The notes: generated by a model from the sequence alone, not told the origin. A DNA stretch of 5,769 bases from a bacterium (GCA_029933535.1 JAOZNZ010000233.1:1-5769), one strand, 5' to 3'; positions 1-5,679 are shown, counted from the first letter of the stretch. Numbers and translations are program-made.

Positions 1-1197
1 ATTAGCGACCCGATCATTTTTAATGAAAATCAGTCCGTTGATGATATGTTGGCGGTGCGCGCGAAAAAAAGTTACAATTTTATGGGGTTCCCAATTGTGA
101 ACACCGGCGGGGAACTTACCGGAATAATCACCTCGCGTGATGTAAAATTCTTGAAAAAAACAAATGTAAAATTAAAAAATGTAATGACTAAAAATGTTAT
201 TACAGCTCCCGCGTCAACTTCCATTAATCAGGCCTTTGCGATTATGACCGATAAAAAAGTTGGTAAACTGCCGATAATTAAACGCGGTAAACTAACCGGC
301 CTTTATAGTTATGCTGATGTCCGCAATATTATTCAGGGAATTGATCCGTTAATTAACAGAGATAAAAATCATCAGTTACGCGTTGCTGCGGCAATTGGAC
401 CGCGTGACCTGGAAAGAGTGGAGCTCCTCGTAGGTGAACATGTTGATGTTCTCGTTATCGACACGGCTCACGGTCATTCCAAAGGTGTAATTGATATGGT
501 CAAGTGGGTGAAAAAACATTATCCAGATGTTGATGTAGTTGCGGGAAATGTTGCTACGGGAGATGGCGCGAAAGACCTTATGAAAGCCGGTGCAGATGCC
601 GTTAAAGTCGGTGTTGGTCCGGGGTCAATTTGCACAACGAGAGTAATTACAGGTGTGGGAATTCCACAAATATCTGCTGTTTATGACGCTGTTAAAGCTG
701 TTAATGACACAATTCCTATCATCTCTGACGGGGGTATTCGGCATTCAGGTGATGTGCCTAAAGCTCTCGTTGCAGGCGCCAGTTCGGTTATGATGGGATC
801 CGCACTTGCAGGAACGGATGAAAGCCCGGGCGAAAAAATTATTCATCAGGGCCGACAATTTGTTGTTTATCGTGGTATGGGCAGCCTTGGCGCTATGCTT
901 TCTTCAGAAAGTTCAAGAGAAAGATACTCGCAGCATGATATTAAACAAACCGATAAACTTGTTCCGGAAGGAATAGAAGGACTCGTTCCTTATGCAGGAA
1001 CCATTGAAGGAGTCGTACAACAATTCATCGGAGGACTTCGCTCTTCAATGGGCTATAACGGAACTAAAACAATTAACATACTCAGACAAAATGGTGAATT
1101 CAGACGCATTACGGCCGCCGGTGTAGCGGAAGCACATCCGCATGATGTACGAATTTCTAAAGAAGCGCCGAATTATAGAACAAGAACAACGCCGTGA
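1..1197 (+). CDS. guaB: IMP dehydrogenase, 5'-truncated by window edge
   Basis: Oxidises IMP to XMP with NAD+, the first committed step of GMP synthesis in the cytoplasm. The frame is open from base 1, so the ATG at 46 is internal and the true start lies outside the window. About 398 residues are present, against roughly 490 for the family. Using in-window codon numbers, the order is: the end of CBS domain 1, CBS domain 2 (about 61-110), the DTAHGHS strand, the catalytic loop GPGSICTTR with the nucleophilic Cys at codon 211, the phosphate-binding SDGGIRHSGD segment, YRGMGSLGAM, and the flap with the Arg-Tyr pair (codons 308-309) that activates water. All catalytic elements are intact, so the gene looks functional. 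No T-tailed terminator follows it; the next 248 bp are a repeat array. Identification is secure from the motifs. The missing part is only the N-terminal barrel start and the first half of the CBS pair. Confidence 0.97.
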   Translation: MSDPIIFNENQSVDDMLAVRAKKSYNFMGFPIVNTGGELTGIITSRDVKFLKKTNVKLKNVMTKNVITAPASTSINQAFAIMTDKKVGKLPIIKRGKLTGLYSYADVRNIIQGIDPLINRDKNHQLRVAAAIGPRDLERVELLVGEHVDVLVIDTAHGHSKGVIDMVKWVKKHYPDVDVVAGNVATGDGAKDLMKAGADAVKVGVGPGSICTTRVITGVGIPQISAVYDAVKAVNDTIPIISDGGIRHSGDVPKALVAGASSVMMGSALAGTDESPGEKIIHQGRQFVVYRGMGSLGAMLSSESSRERYSQHDIKQTDKLVPEGIEGLVPYAGTIEGVVQQFIGGLRSSMGYNGTKTINILRQNGEFRRITAAGVAEAHPHDVRISKEAPNYRTRTTP

Positions 1198-1283
1198 AAT
1201 AGTTAATAGTTAATAGTTGATACTAGATACTTGATACTTGAAACTAGAAACTGAATACTGACACCTGAATCAAATCCCCCTAA

Positions 1284-1302
1284 CCCCCTTTAAAAAAGGG
1301 GG
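1284..1302. repeat. C-rich/G-rich hairpin within the repeat array
   Basis: CCCCCTTT (1284-1291) pairs with AAAGGGGG (1295-1302) around an AAA loop, a perfect 8-bp stem. A second C5 run (1276-1280) lies just upstream and could compete for the same G run. No T-tract follows on the + strand, so it is not a canonical terminator of guaB. It looks like a dispersed palindromic repeat; that reading is inference. Confidence 0.6.
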
Positions 1303-1326
1303 AATAACCTGACACCTGAACACTGC

Positions 1327-1340
1327 CCGGCATGCGCCGG
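1327..1340. repeat. Short GC-rich inverted repeat
   Basis: CCGGC (1327-1331) and GCCGG (1336-1340) flank an ATGC loop. The stem is only 5 bp but fully GC and lies in otherwise AT-rich DNA, between two copies of the CTGACACCT word. It may be part of the same composite interruption as the 1376-1405 hairpin. Confidence 0.4.
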
Positions 1341-1375
1341 ATGCTTCGCAAACACCCAAGGATGAAATAAATACT

Positions 1376-1405
1376 AAATTCATCCCGAGCAATCGGGATG
1401 AATTT
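1376..1405. repeat. Perfect 13-bp inverted repeat with GCAA loop
   Basis: AAATTCATCCCGA (1376-1388) is exactly complementary to 1393-1405, closing a GCAA loop (1389-1392). GCAA is a stable GNRA-type tetraloop in RNA. The sequence after the stem is CCTGAC, with no T-run beyond the three T's inside the stem, so intrinsic termination is doubtful. It could terminate or protect guaB mRNA, or be a dispersed palindromic element. It ends 40 bp before the next gene. Confidence 0.7.
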
Positions 1406-1445
1406 CCTGACACCTAATTATTGAACACCGAACACCGAGACAACA

Positions 1446-2633
1446 TTGAAAAAATTTAAATACATAATTGTTTCCATGCTTTTTACCGCCGGTTTATTTA
1501 CCGGAGTTGCGAATGGGATAGAAAAAAACCTGCCTGAAAAGGTAGAAATTGCACTTGGTGATATAATTACCTCCGGAAAGATTGACACTAAAGATATTGC
1601 TTCTGATAAAAACATTCAGATTATTTATGATTTTATTGTGTCTGCAGCTAGTGACGGTAATTTATGGAAAATGAAACCTCGGCGCAAAGCTAATGGCGCT
1701 ATGCTTATTAAATCTTACGAAATTCCGTTTGAAAAAGTCTTAGGAATTAATCTTGACGCTGAGCTGCCTGATGCGGCATTTTTTTATGGTGTGTTAAGAT
1801 ATTCAAAAAAGATAAATGTATCTCCGGAATGTAAAAAGTTTTTCACTAAAACTTCAAAAAGACTTAGTACAAATGAAGTCCTGGAATCATCTTACTTATC
1901 TACCGAAAGTATTACTCCAAATATTCAGTCCGGCGCTTATTACACATACACAAATACGCGAACAGTTACACGCGCCAATATTAATGGTACGGAAATGCAG
2001 ATTTCAATTTCAGACATGATAGGATCATCAACATTTAGTATGCGTGGAATTTCTGTGGGACCTATTAAAGACGGAGTTTTTTATTACAGTCAAAAGCCGG
2101 GAATGAATATGCCTGGTGTTACGTGGATTAAGTCGCAAATGTACATTTCCAGCACAATTACTGTTTATCTTGAAATGCCGGATAAAAAAACTGCCGTGGC
2201 AATGTTTTCTTGGCAAAGCGCAGGTTGGAAAGGGATGAATATAATTAAAAGTTATCATATTTACACAGTTCTTGAGGACACCTTTAAAACTTTTGGTAAT
2301 GTATTTGGAAACAATAAAATTAATTCGAAAAGAGCGAGAGATATTGTAAGAAAAGTAAAAAAAATGAACTCAAAAGAAAAAAATGCACTTTATGAAAAAT
2401 ACTGCAACTATGTTAAAGAATGGTGCTATAAAAAACCAGCCGGTTTAAATCGTTTCAAAAAATCCACTATCGCAAAAATATTTAATGAAAAGTCTCTGAC
2501 TAATATGAAACAAGATTATATTGATATCTTGATCGTGCAGGAGGCTATTCGTACATTAATTGGTGAACCAACATGGTCAGCTAAATCCCCGTTGAAAATA
2601 GTTGGAAATGATAGCGCTTCCGGACAGAATTAA
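1446..2633 (+). CDS. Secreted protein of unknown function (TTG start)
   Basis: A 395-residue protein I do not recognise. The TTG start gives a classical signal peptide: Lys-rich n-region (MKKFK), hydrophobic core over residues 7-21, and a probable cleavage site near VANG (about 24). The first in-frame ATG, at 1476, would remove the basic n-region, so TTG is preferred although no good Shine-Dalgarno is visible before it. The mature part has a helical first third, then a region of about residues 160-260 rich in Tyr, Thr, Ser and Met with alternating beta-like stretches (YYTYTNTRTVTR, MYISSTITVYLEM), then a Lys-rich helical C-terminal third with two Cys (320, 327). There is no lipobox and no further obvious membrane segment. 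It probably works in the periplasm or is exported. The coding sequence is intact and long with no internal stop, so a real gene is likely even though the function is unknown. Confidence 0.78.
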   Translation: MKKFKYIIVSMLFTAGLFTGVANGIEKNLPEKVEIALGDIITSGKIDTKDIASDKNIQIIYDFIVSAASDGNLWKMKPRRKANGAMLIKSYEIPFEKVLGINLDAELPDAAFFYGVLRYSKKINVSPECKKFFTKTSKRLSTNEVLESSYLSTESITPNIQSGAYYTYTNTRTVTRANINGTEMQISISDMIGSSTFSMRGISVGPIKDGVFYYSQKPGMNMPGVTWIKSQMYISSTITVYLEMPDKKTAVAMFSWQSAGWKGMNIIKSYHIYTVLEDTFKTFGNVFGNNKINSKRARDIVRKVKKMNSKEKNALYEKYCNYVKEWCYKKPAGLNRFKKSTIAKIFNEKSLTNMKQDYIDILIVQEAIRTLIGEPTWSAKSPLKIVGNDSASGQN

Positions 2634-2678
2634 TTAGGGGTCTCTCGAAAAGTTAAACTACAAAAAATATCTTTTCAC

Positions 2679-3194
2679 TTATTTTTTATCAGAAGACTGT
2701 TCAATAATTTCATCTTGCACTGTATTCACGCTTATACCTTTTAAATGGTCTGTATTAATCCATGAAAAATACCCGTTCGCAAAAGCTCCACCGGTAAGTG
2801 TGTCAAAAATTCCTTCTACAGCGCACACAGGTGTTATTGCTAACCCGCACGCCGCGCCAGCGGCCGTACCGCAAGGAATTGTAGCAGGCAATAAGATTTC
2901 ACTTCCTTTTTTCATGAAGAAACTAGGAACTACTGCTCCAACACCAAATCCGACAAGCGCTCCAAGTACAGGAGCTCCGGCACCTGCTATTAATTCGAGT
3001 GGTCCGTAAGCGAGATTGCCTGCAGTCCAATTGGTTGAGTTTTCAAATATCCAGGTTCTATTTTTAGAAGCTTCGCATAAGATTGCTTTATTTTCAATTA
3101 TTATTTCTTTTTCCTTTTCCTTTACACTTACATTGGAAGCATAAGTTGAAGTAACAAAAATTAAGGTTGCTAATATTATGATTGTGTTTTTCAT
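2679..3194 (-). CDS. Small secreted Gly/Ala-rich protein with regularly spaced Cys
   Basis: A 171-residue protein with no family I recognise. The N-terminus is a signal peptide (MKNTIIILATLIFV, cleavage likely after TYA, about 19), then a charged KEKEKE segment (25-30). The centre has two Gly/Ala-rich hydrophobic stretches, about 62-90 (GAGAPVLGALVGFGVGAVV) and 101-126, resembling glycine-zipper packing and possibly able to enter membranes. Cysteines lie at 40, 108, 116 and 124, the last three exactly eight residues apart. The C-terminus is polar and ends in DKK. The start is fixed by GAGGG three to four bases before the ATG and by a strong promoter upstream. It is convergent with the preceding secreted protein (45 bp between stops) and divergent from the thioredoxin gene. 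It could be a small envelope or pore-forming protein; this is inference from composition only. Confidence 0.8.
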   Translation of the reverse strand: MKNTIIILATLIFVTSTYASNVSVKEKEKEIIIENKAILCEASKNRTWIFENSTNWTAGNLAYGPLELIAGAGAPVLGALVGFGVGAVVPSFFMKKGSEILLPATIPCGTAAGAACGLAITPVCAVEGIFDTLTGGAFANGYFSWINTDHLKGISVNTVQDEIIEQSSDKK

Positions 3195-3235
3195 TTTCCC
3201 TCTTTGATTTTATATTATTATAAATTTTCGTTAAT

Positions 3236-3264
3236 ATTATAAACTCATTCGACCAAAAAGTCAA
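3236..3264 (-). promoter_or_regulatory. Near-consensus sigma70 promoter for the 171-residue protein gene
   Basis: Read on the minus strand: -35 TTGACT (3264-3259), a spacer of exactly 17 bp (3258-3242), and -10 TATAAT (3241-3236). Eleven of twelve hexamer positions match consensus. Transcription would begin near 3229, giving a leader of about 35 nt with an AGAGGG ribosome binding site just before the ATG at 3194. This predicts high expression unless repressed. Confidence 0.8.
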
Positions 3265-3267
3265 TAT

Positions 3268-3298
3268 TTGATATAATATATCTGTTAATGAATATAAT
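3268..3298 (+). promoter_or_regulatory. Possible promoter for the thioredoxin-like gene
   Basis: TTGATA (3268-3273) and TATAAT (3293-3298) on the + strand, with a 19-bp spacer that is longer than ideal. It would give a leader of about 80 nt before the ATG at 3386. Its -35 lies 3 bp from the -35 of the opposing promoter, so the two would be back to back. The surroundings are very AT-rich, so chance matches are possible. Confidence 0.4.
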
Positions 3299-3385
3299 GG
3301 TTTTATCATCGTCAAAACCTAAAAGACTTAATCGTAAAAAATAATAGCCGCTATATCGGCCTAACTTAAAAATGGAGTAAAAGAA

Positions 3386-3952
3386 ATGAAAAGAATTCTC
3401 ACAATTGCAATTATTAGTTTAGCTCTCGTTGGAAATACATTCGCAGGTATTGTTGGAAATGATGCACCGGATGTTAAAGCACAAGAATGGATTAATGCAA
3501 CCGGACCGGTTTCTCTCGAACAATTTAAAAACAAAGTTGTTGTTGTTGAATTTTGGGCAACCTGGTGCCCGCCATGTCGTGACGCGATTCCTCACCTTGT
3601 TAAACTTTATAATAAAAATAAAGATAAAGGACTTGTAGTTATCGGCCTTACAAACGAAAAAAGAAAATCAGCTAAAATTGATAAGTTCATGGAAGATTTG
3701 AAAATGAATTATATCGTTGGAACCGGCAGTACTTCAGGCGGAGACTACAGTGTTCGTGGTATTCCGGCAGCGTTTGTAGTAGTTGATGGTAAGATAATAT
3801 GGGAAGGACATCCGGCAAGCGGACTTGACGTGGCAGTAAAAAATGCACTTGAAAAGAAAGCATTAAAACAGAAAGATGAGAAGAAAAAGGAAGAAGTGAA
3901 AAAAGAAGAAAAGAAAAGTGAGCCGGTACAAAAAATAGAAAAGAAAAAATAG
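3386..3952 (+). CDS. TlpA/ResA-like periplasmic thioredoxin with Lys/Glu tail
   Basis: A 188-residue exported thiol-disulfide oxidoreductase of the TlpA/ResA/AhpC-TSA type. The signal peptide (MKRILTIAIISLALVGNTFA) is probably cleaved after residue 20. A thioredoxin fold follows: VVVEFWATWCPPCR places the redox CxxC (CPPC) at 61-64, and RGIPAAFVV supplies the cis-proline (Pro127) facing it. Such proteins usually act as reductants in the periplasm, for example in cytochrome c maturation or repair of oxidised thiols; no cytochrome gene is present here to say which. After about residue 156 the fold gives way to a low-complexity tail of Lys and Glu to residue 188, not part of the usual domain. 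GGAG at 3374-3377, eight bases upstream, supports the start. It is monocistronic, divergent from the 171-residue protein gene and followed by hairpins. A role in the redox state of that Cys-bearing neighbour is possible but unproven. Confidence 0.92.
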   Translation: MKRILTIAIISLALVGNTFAGIVGNDAPDVKAQEWINATGPVSLEQFKNKVVVVEFWATWCPPCRDAIPHLVKLYNKNKDKGLVVIGLTNEKRKSAKIDKFMEDLKMNYIVGTGSTSGGDYSVRGIPAAFVVVDGKIIWEGHPASGLDVAVKNALEKKALKQKDEKKKEEVKKEEKKSEPVQKIEKKK

Positions 3953-3968
3953 ATTGACGAAATATATC

Positions 3969-4009
3969 CTACCGACCTCTTGACCGGCGTATGCTGGTTG
4001 TGTCGGTAG
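3969..4009. repeat. Compound inverted repeat downstream of the thioredoxin gene
   Basis: An outer stem CTACCGAC (3969-3976) with GTCGGTAG (4002-4009) is a perfect 8 bp. An inner stem ACCGGC (3983-3988) with GCTGGT (3993-3998) has one G-U pair and a GTAT loop. Short unpaired arms separate the two stems. It lies 16 bp after the stop codon and is not followed by a T-run, so it is more likely an mRNA 3'-end stabiliser or a dispersed palindrome than the terminator, which comes next. Confidence 0.6.
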
Positions 4010-4029
4010 TGAACAAATTAACTAAAATT

Positions 4030-4056
4030 AAGCGGAGGAGTTTCTTCTCCGCTTTT
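4030..4056. terminator. Probable bidirectional intrinsic terminator
   Basis: AAGCGGAGGAG (4030-4040) pairs with CTTCTCCGCTT (4044-4054), 11 bp with one G-U, around a TTT loop. A T-run (4053-4056) follows on the + strand and an A/T-rich stretch on the other. It sits between two convergent genes, the thioredoxin (+) and the acetolactate decarboxylase (-), and ends six bases before the latter's stop codon, so it could serve both. Confidence 0.75.
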
Positions 4057-4062
4057 GTCATC

Positions 4063-4833
4063 TCACTTCTCGACGGCCTTCAGCTCTTTACTCCGGTCTT
4101 TTGACAGATCAGTTTCAGCAAATTCTTTGGTGTCTATCGGAAGCGTAAGGAAATATTGGTTAAGAACATCTACCTCACATTTGGCCTCTGTAATTTCAAA
4201 ACTCAGAATGTGTCCTCCCTGAGTTCGATCACTGCTGATGAAATGTAAATGATATCCGGGAACATTAATGCCTTTAACATATGGAGGGCATCTGAAACCG
4301 ACTATCGTGCCGGAAATGTTCTTCATATTAAACTCAGGCTGATTAGCGGTAACTTCCTTGAGAGGAGGATAAGGTTTTTGCTGACCCGGAACACTTCGCG
4401 TTTTCATAGATTTGAATTGTCCTTTAATCTTGATCGCATAGAAAAGATTCTGATTTGGAGCGTATTCATTGATTAAATTTGAAATAGTTTCATAGTCAGA
4501 TCCCGTTTTGACGGGAATGACTTTGTCGGTTGTAAACTGACATACCGTGGCAAAAGGCGTTTTGATGGACATATCGGGCTCATAGACCTTTCCAGCTGAT
4601 TTTATCTGATACATATTTCCATTGAGAATAATCATTTCTCCATCAAGATGATCAAATGTACCAATTCCGAAATCGCCATGCTTCAGCAAATCGCGGCATG
4701 ACATATTACCGTCATATACGCCTGCCAACAGAGCATCAATTGTTGATGTTTGAAAAACGGTATCTTTTGCAGGTGTTACACAACCCGAAATCAGAATACA
4801 CAACCCGACAATAAGACAAAAAACTCTTTTCAT
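4063..4833 (-). CDS. Alpha-acetolactate decarboxylase, predicted lipoprotein
   Basis: Decarboxylates (S)-2-acetolactate to (R)-acetoin (EC 4.1.1.5), the step that diverts pyruvate-derived acetolactate into neutral acetoin and butanediol instead of valine/leucine synthesis. The 256 residues include the family signatures: TIDALLAGVYDG (31-42), the KHGDFGIGTFDHLDGEM block with the conserved Glu66, TRSVPGQQKPYPPL with Arg146, and GYHLHFISSDRTQGGH, whose His195, His197 and His208 match the three zinc ligands of the family. The catalytic set looks complete. The oddity is the N-terminus: MKRVFCLIVGLCILISGC is a signal peptide ending in a lipobox (ISGC, Cys18), with Val at +2, which predicts lipid anchoring and, by the E. 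coli sorting rule, the outer membrane. AAGGAGA seven bases before the ATG fixes this start. It lies 50 bp downstream of aqpZ on the same strand, probably in one transcript. The usual symbols are budA, aldB or alsD; none is assigned, because no acetolactate synthase or acetoin gene is adjacent. Confidence 0.93.
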   Translation of the reverse strand: MKRVFCLIVGLCILISGCVTPAKDTVFQTSTIDALLAGVYDGNMSCRDLLKHGDFGIGTFDHLDGEMIILNGNMYQIKSAGKVYEPDMSIKTPFATVCQFTTDKVIPVKTGSDYETISNLINEYAPNQNLFYAIKIKGQFKSMKTRSVPGQQKPYPPLKEVTANQPEFNMKNISGTIVGFRCPPYVKGINVPGYHLHFISSDRTQGGHILSFEITEAKCEVDVLNQYFLTLPIDTKEFAETDLSKDRSKELKAVEK

Positions 4834-4883
4834 AGTTTATCTCCTTTTTGTGATAATTTCGACATGTTTTTACTGCTGTTTTG

Positions 4884-5585
4884 TCAGGCTTTTTTCTCAG
4901 TTTCAAACCATCTGTAGACAATCCCTGCCAAAATAGCACCTACGATAGGAGCAAGCCAAAAAAGCCATAATTGAGATATTGCCCAGCTTCCCTGAAATAT
5001 TGCTACACCAGTGCTTCTTGCCGGATTAACAGATGCATTTGTAACAGGAATGCTGATGAGGTGAACAAGGACGAGGCCAAGACCAATAGCGATAGGAGCA
5101 AAACCTTGTGGCGCGCGTTTATCTGTTGCACCTAAAATGATAATTATAAACATAAATGTCATAACTATTTCAGTTACTAATGCGGCAGTCAAACTGTACC
5201 CGCCGGGAGAATGTACTCCATAGCCATTCGAAGCGAAGCCGGCTGTTACATTGAAACCTGCTTGTCCACTGGCAATAACGTACAATACCGCTGCTCCTGC
5301 AAGGCCACCTGCTACTTGTACAATGATGTAGGGAATAAGTTCAGCAGTTGAAAATCTTCCCCCTGACCAAAGCCCGATCGAAACAGCCGGGTTAATATGG
5401 CAGCCGGATATATGTCCAATAGCATACGCCATTGTCAATAAGGTTAGCCCGAAAGCCAAAGCAACTCCCAGAAATCCTATCCCCATACCTGGAAATGCAG
5501 CTGCCAGAACAGCGCTGCCGCATCCACCAAGTACAAGCCAAAATGTGCCAATAAATTCTGCACTGAGTTTTTTCGTTAATGTCAT
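4884..5585 (-). CDS. aqpZ: Aquaporin Z, water channel
   Basis: Inner-membrane channel for rapid, selective water flow, normally a homotetramer. The length of 233 residues matches the roughly 231 of E. coli AqpZ, and the sequence is collinear with it as I recall it. Six membrane helices and two half-helices are expected. Both NPA boxes are present: HINPAVS (Asn65-Ala67) and SVNPARS (Asn187-Ala189). The selectivity filter is Phe45, His175, Ala184 and Arg190; the narrow His/Arg pair marks a water channel rather than a glycerol facilitator, which would carry Gly instead of His. Ala replaces the Thr183 of the E. coli protein. AAGGAGG ahead of the ATG is a strong ribosome binding site. It is the first gene of a probable operon with the acetolactate decarboxylase 50 bp downstream. 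Confidence 0.96.
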   Translation of the reverse strand: MTLTKKLSAEFIGTFWLVLGGCGSAVLAAAFPGMGIGFLGVALAFGLTLLTMAYAIGHISGCHINPAVSIGLWSGGRFSTAELIPYIIVQVAGGLAGAAVLYVIASGQAGFNVTAGFASNGYGVHSPGGYSLTAALVTEIVMTFMFIIIILGATDKRAPQGFAPIAIGLGLVLVHLISIPVTNASVNPARSTGVAIFQGSWAISQLWLFWLAPIVGAILAGIVYRWFETEKKA

Positions 5586-5609
5586 TTTTTCCTCCTTGAA
5601 TTAAATAGG

Positions 5610-5633
5610 TTCTGTCAAATAAAACAGACAGAA
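5610..5633. promoter_or_regulatory. Inverted repeat upstream of aqpZ, possible operator
   Basis: TTCTGTC (5610-5616) and GACAGAA (5627-5633) form a perfect 7-bp inverted repeat with a 10-bp AT-rich spacer, so the half-site centres are 17 bp apart. It lies 24-48 bp upstream of the aqpZ start. A TTGACA word on the minus strand overlaps it but has no -10 at the right distance, so no promoter is assigned. A dimeric regulator site is plausible but unproven. Confidence 0.4.
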
Positions 5634-5641
5634 TTTGTTAT

Positions 5642-5679
5642 AACACCCTTTATTCATCGTGCTTTCGGGTGTTTTTTTT
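5642..5679 (+). terminator. Terminator-like hairpin with T8 tail on the + strand
   Basis: AACACCC (5642-5648) pairs with GGGTGTT (5667-5673), and a run of eight T's (5672-5679) follows on the + strand. The loop is long (18 nt), which weakens the case. No + strand gene precedes it in this window, since aqpZ runs the other way, so it would end either an antisense transcript or an unannotated small RNA from the 5586-5680 gap. Confidence 0.45.

Larger units (their letters stand above)
1198..1445. repeat. Intergenic heptamer-repeat array with hairpin interruptions
   Basis: This 248-bp gap between guaB and the next gene holds no ORF. From 1200 to 1269 it reads as ten consecutive degenerate 7-mers drifting from TAGTTAA through TACTTGA and AACTGAA to ACCTGAA. 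The same 7-bp register resumes at 1307-1327 and at 1405-1439 (CACCGAA, CACCGAG). Between these blocks sit a C-rich hairpin (1284-1302) and a stretch with two further hairpins (1327-1340 and 1376-1405). The word CTGACACCT occurs three times, at 1258, 1309 and 1407, each next to an interruption. No promoter could be recognised. Heptamer arrays of this kind (the STRR sequences) are known from cyanobacteria; I do not claim that these belong to that family. Confidence 0.75.

Noticed and set aside
46..48. ATG at 46 as the start of IMP dehydrogenase
   Set aside because: The frame is open back to base 1 and the residues before this Met continue CBS domain 1; the N-terminal part of the family is missing, so the true start is outside the window.
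1200..1439. CRISPR-like array
   Set aside because: The repeats are 7 bp, contiguous and degenerate, with no unique spacers of regular length and no cas genes.
1418..1615. Minus-strand 65-residue reading frame
   Set aside because: It overlaps the repeat array and the N-terminal coding part of the secreted protein, with no ribosome binding site or recognisable domain.
1816..2258. Two short frames (1816-2019 + and 2028-2258 -) inside the 395-residue gene
   Set aside because: Both lie wholly within an intact longer gene and show no domain or start signal.
2647..2676. GAAAAG/CTTTTC pairing between the convergent stops as a terminator
   Set aside because: The stem is 6 bp with an 18-nt loop and is all A/T apart from its end pairs, too weak to call.
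2800..3009. Plus-strand Pro/Ala-rich 69-residue frame
   Set aside because: Its composition is the antisense image of the Gly/Ala-rich segment of the minus-strand gene, which has the promoter, ribosome binding site and signal peptide.
3094..3315. Minus-strand 73-residue frame over the start of the 171-residue protein gene
   Set aside because: It runs through the strong promoter and overlaps the better-supported start in another frame.
3429..3638. Plus-strand 69-residue frame inside the thioredoxin gene
   Set aside because: It lies out of frame within a gene with clear CPPC and cis-Pro motifs.
4249..4476. Plus-strand 75-residue frame
   Set aside because: It is antisense to the acetolactate decarboxylase, with no start signal.
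4736..4939. Minus-strand 67-residue frame bridging aqpZ and the decarboxylase gene
   Set aside because: It overlaps both well-identified genes out of frame, and its C-terminus is a shifted reading of the lipoprotein signal region.
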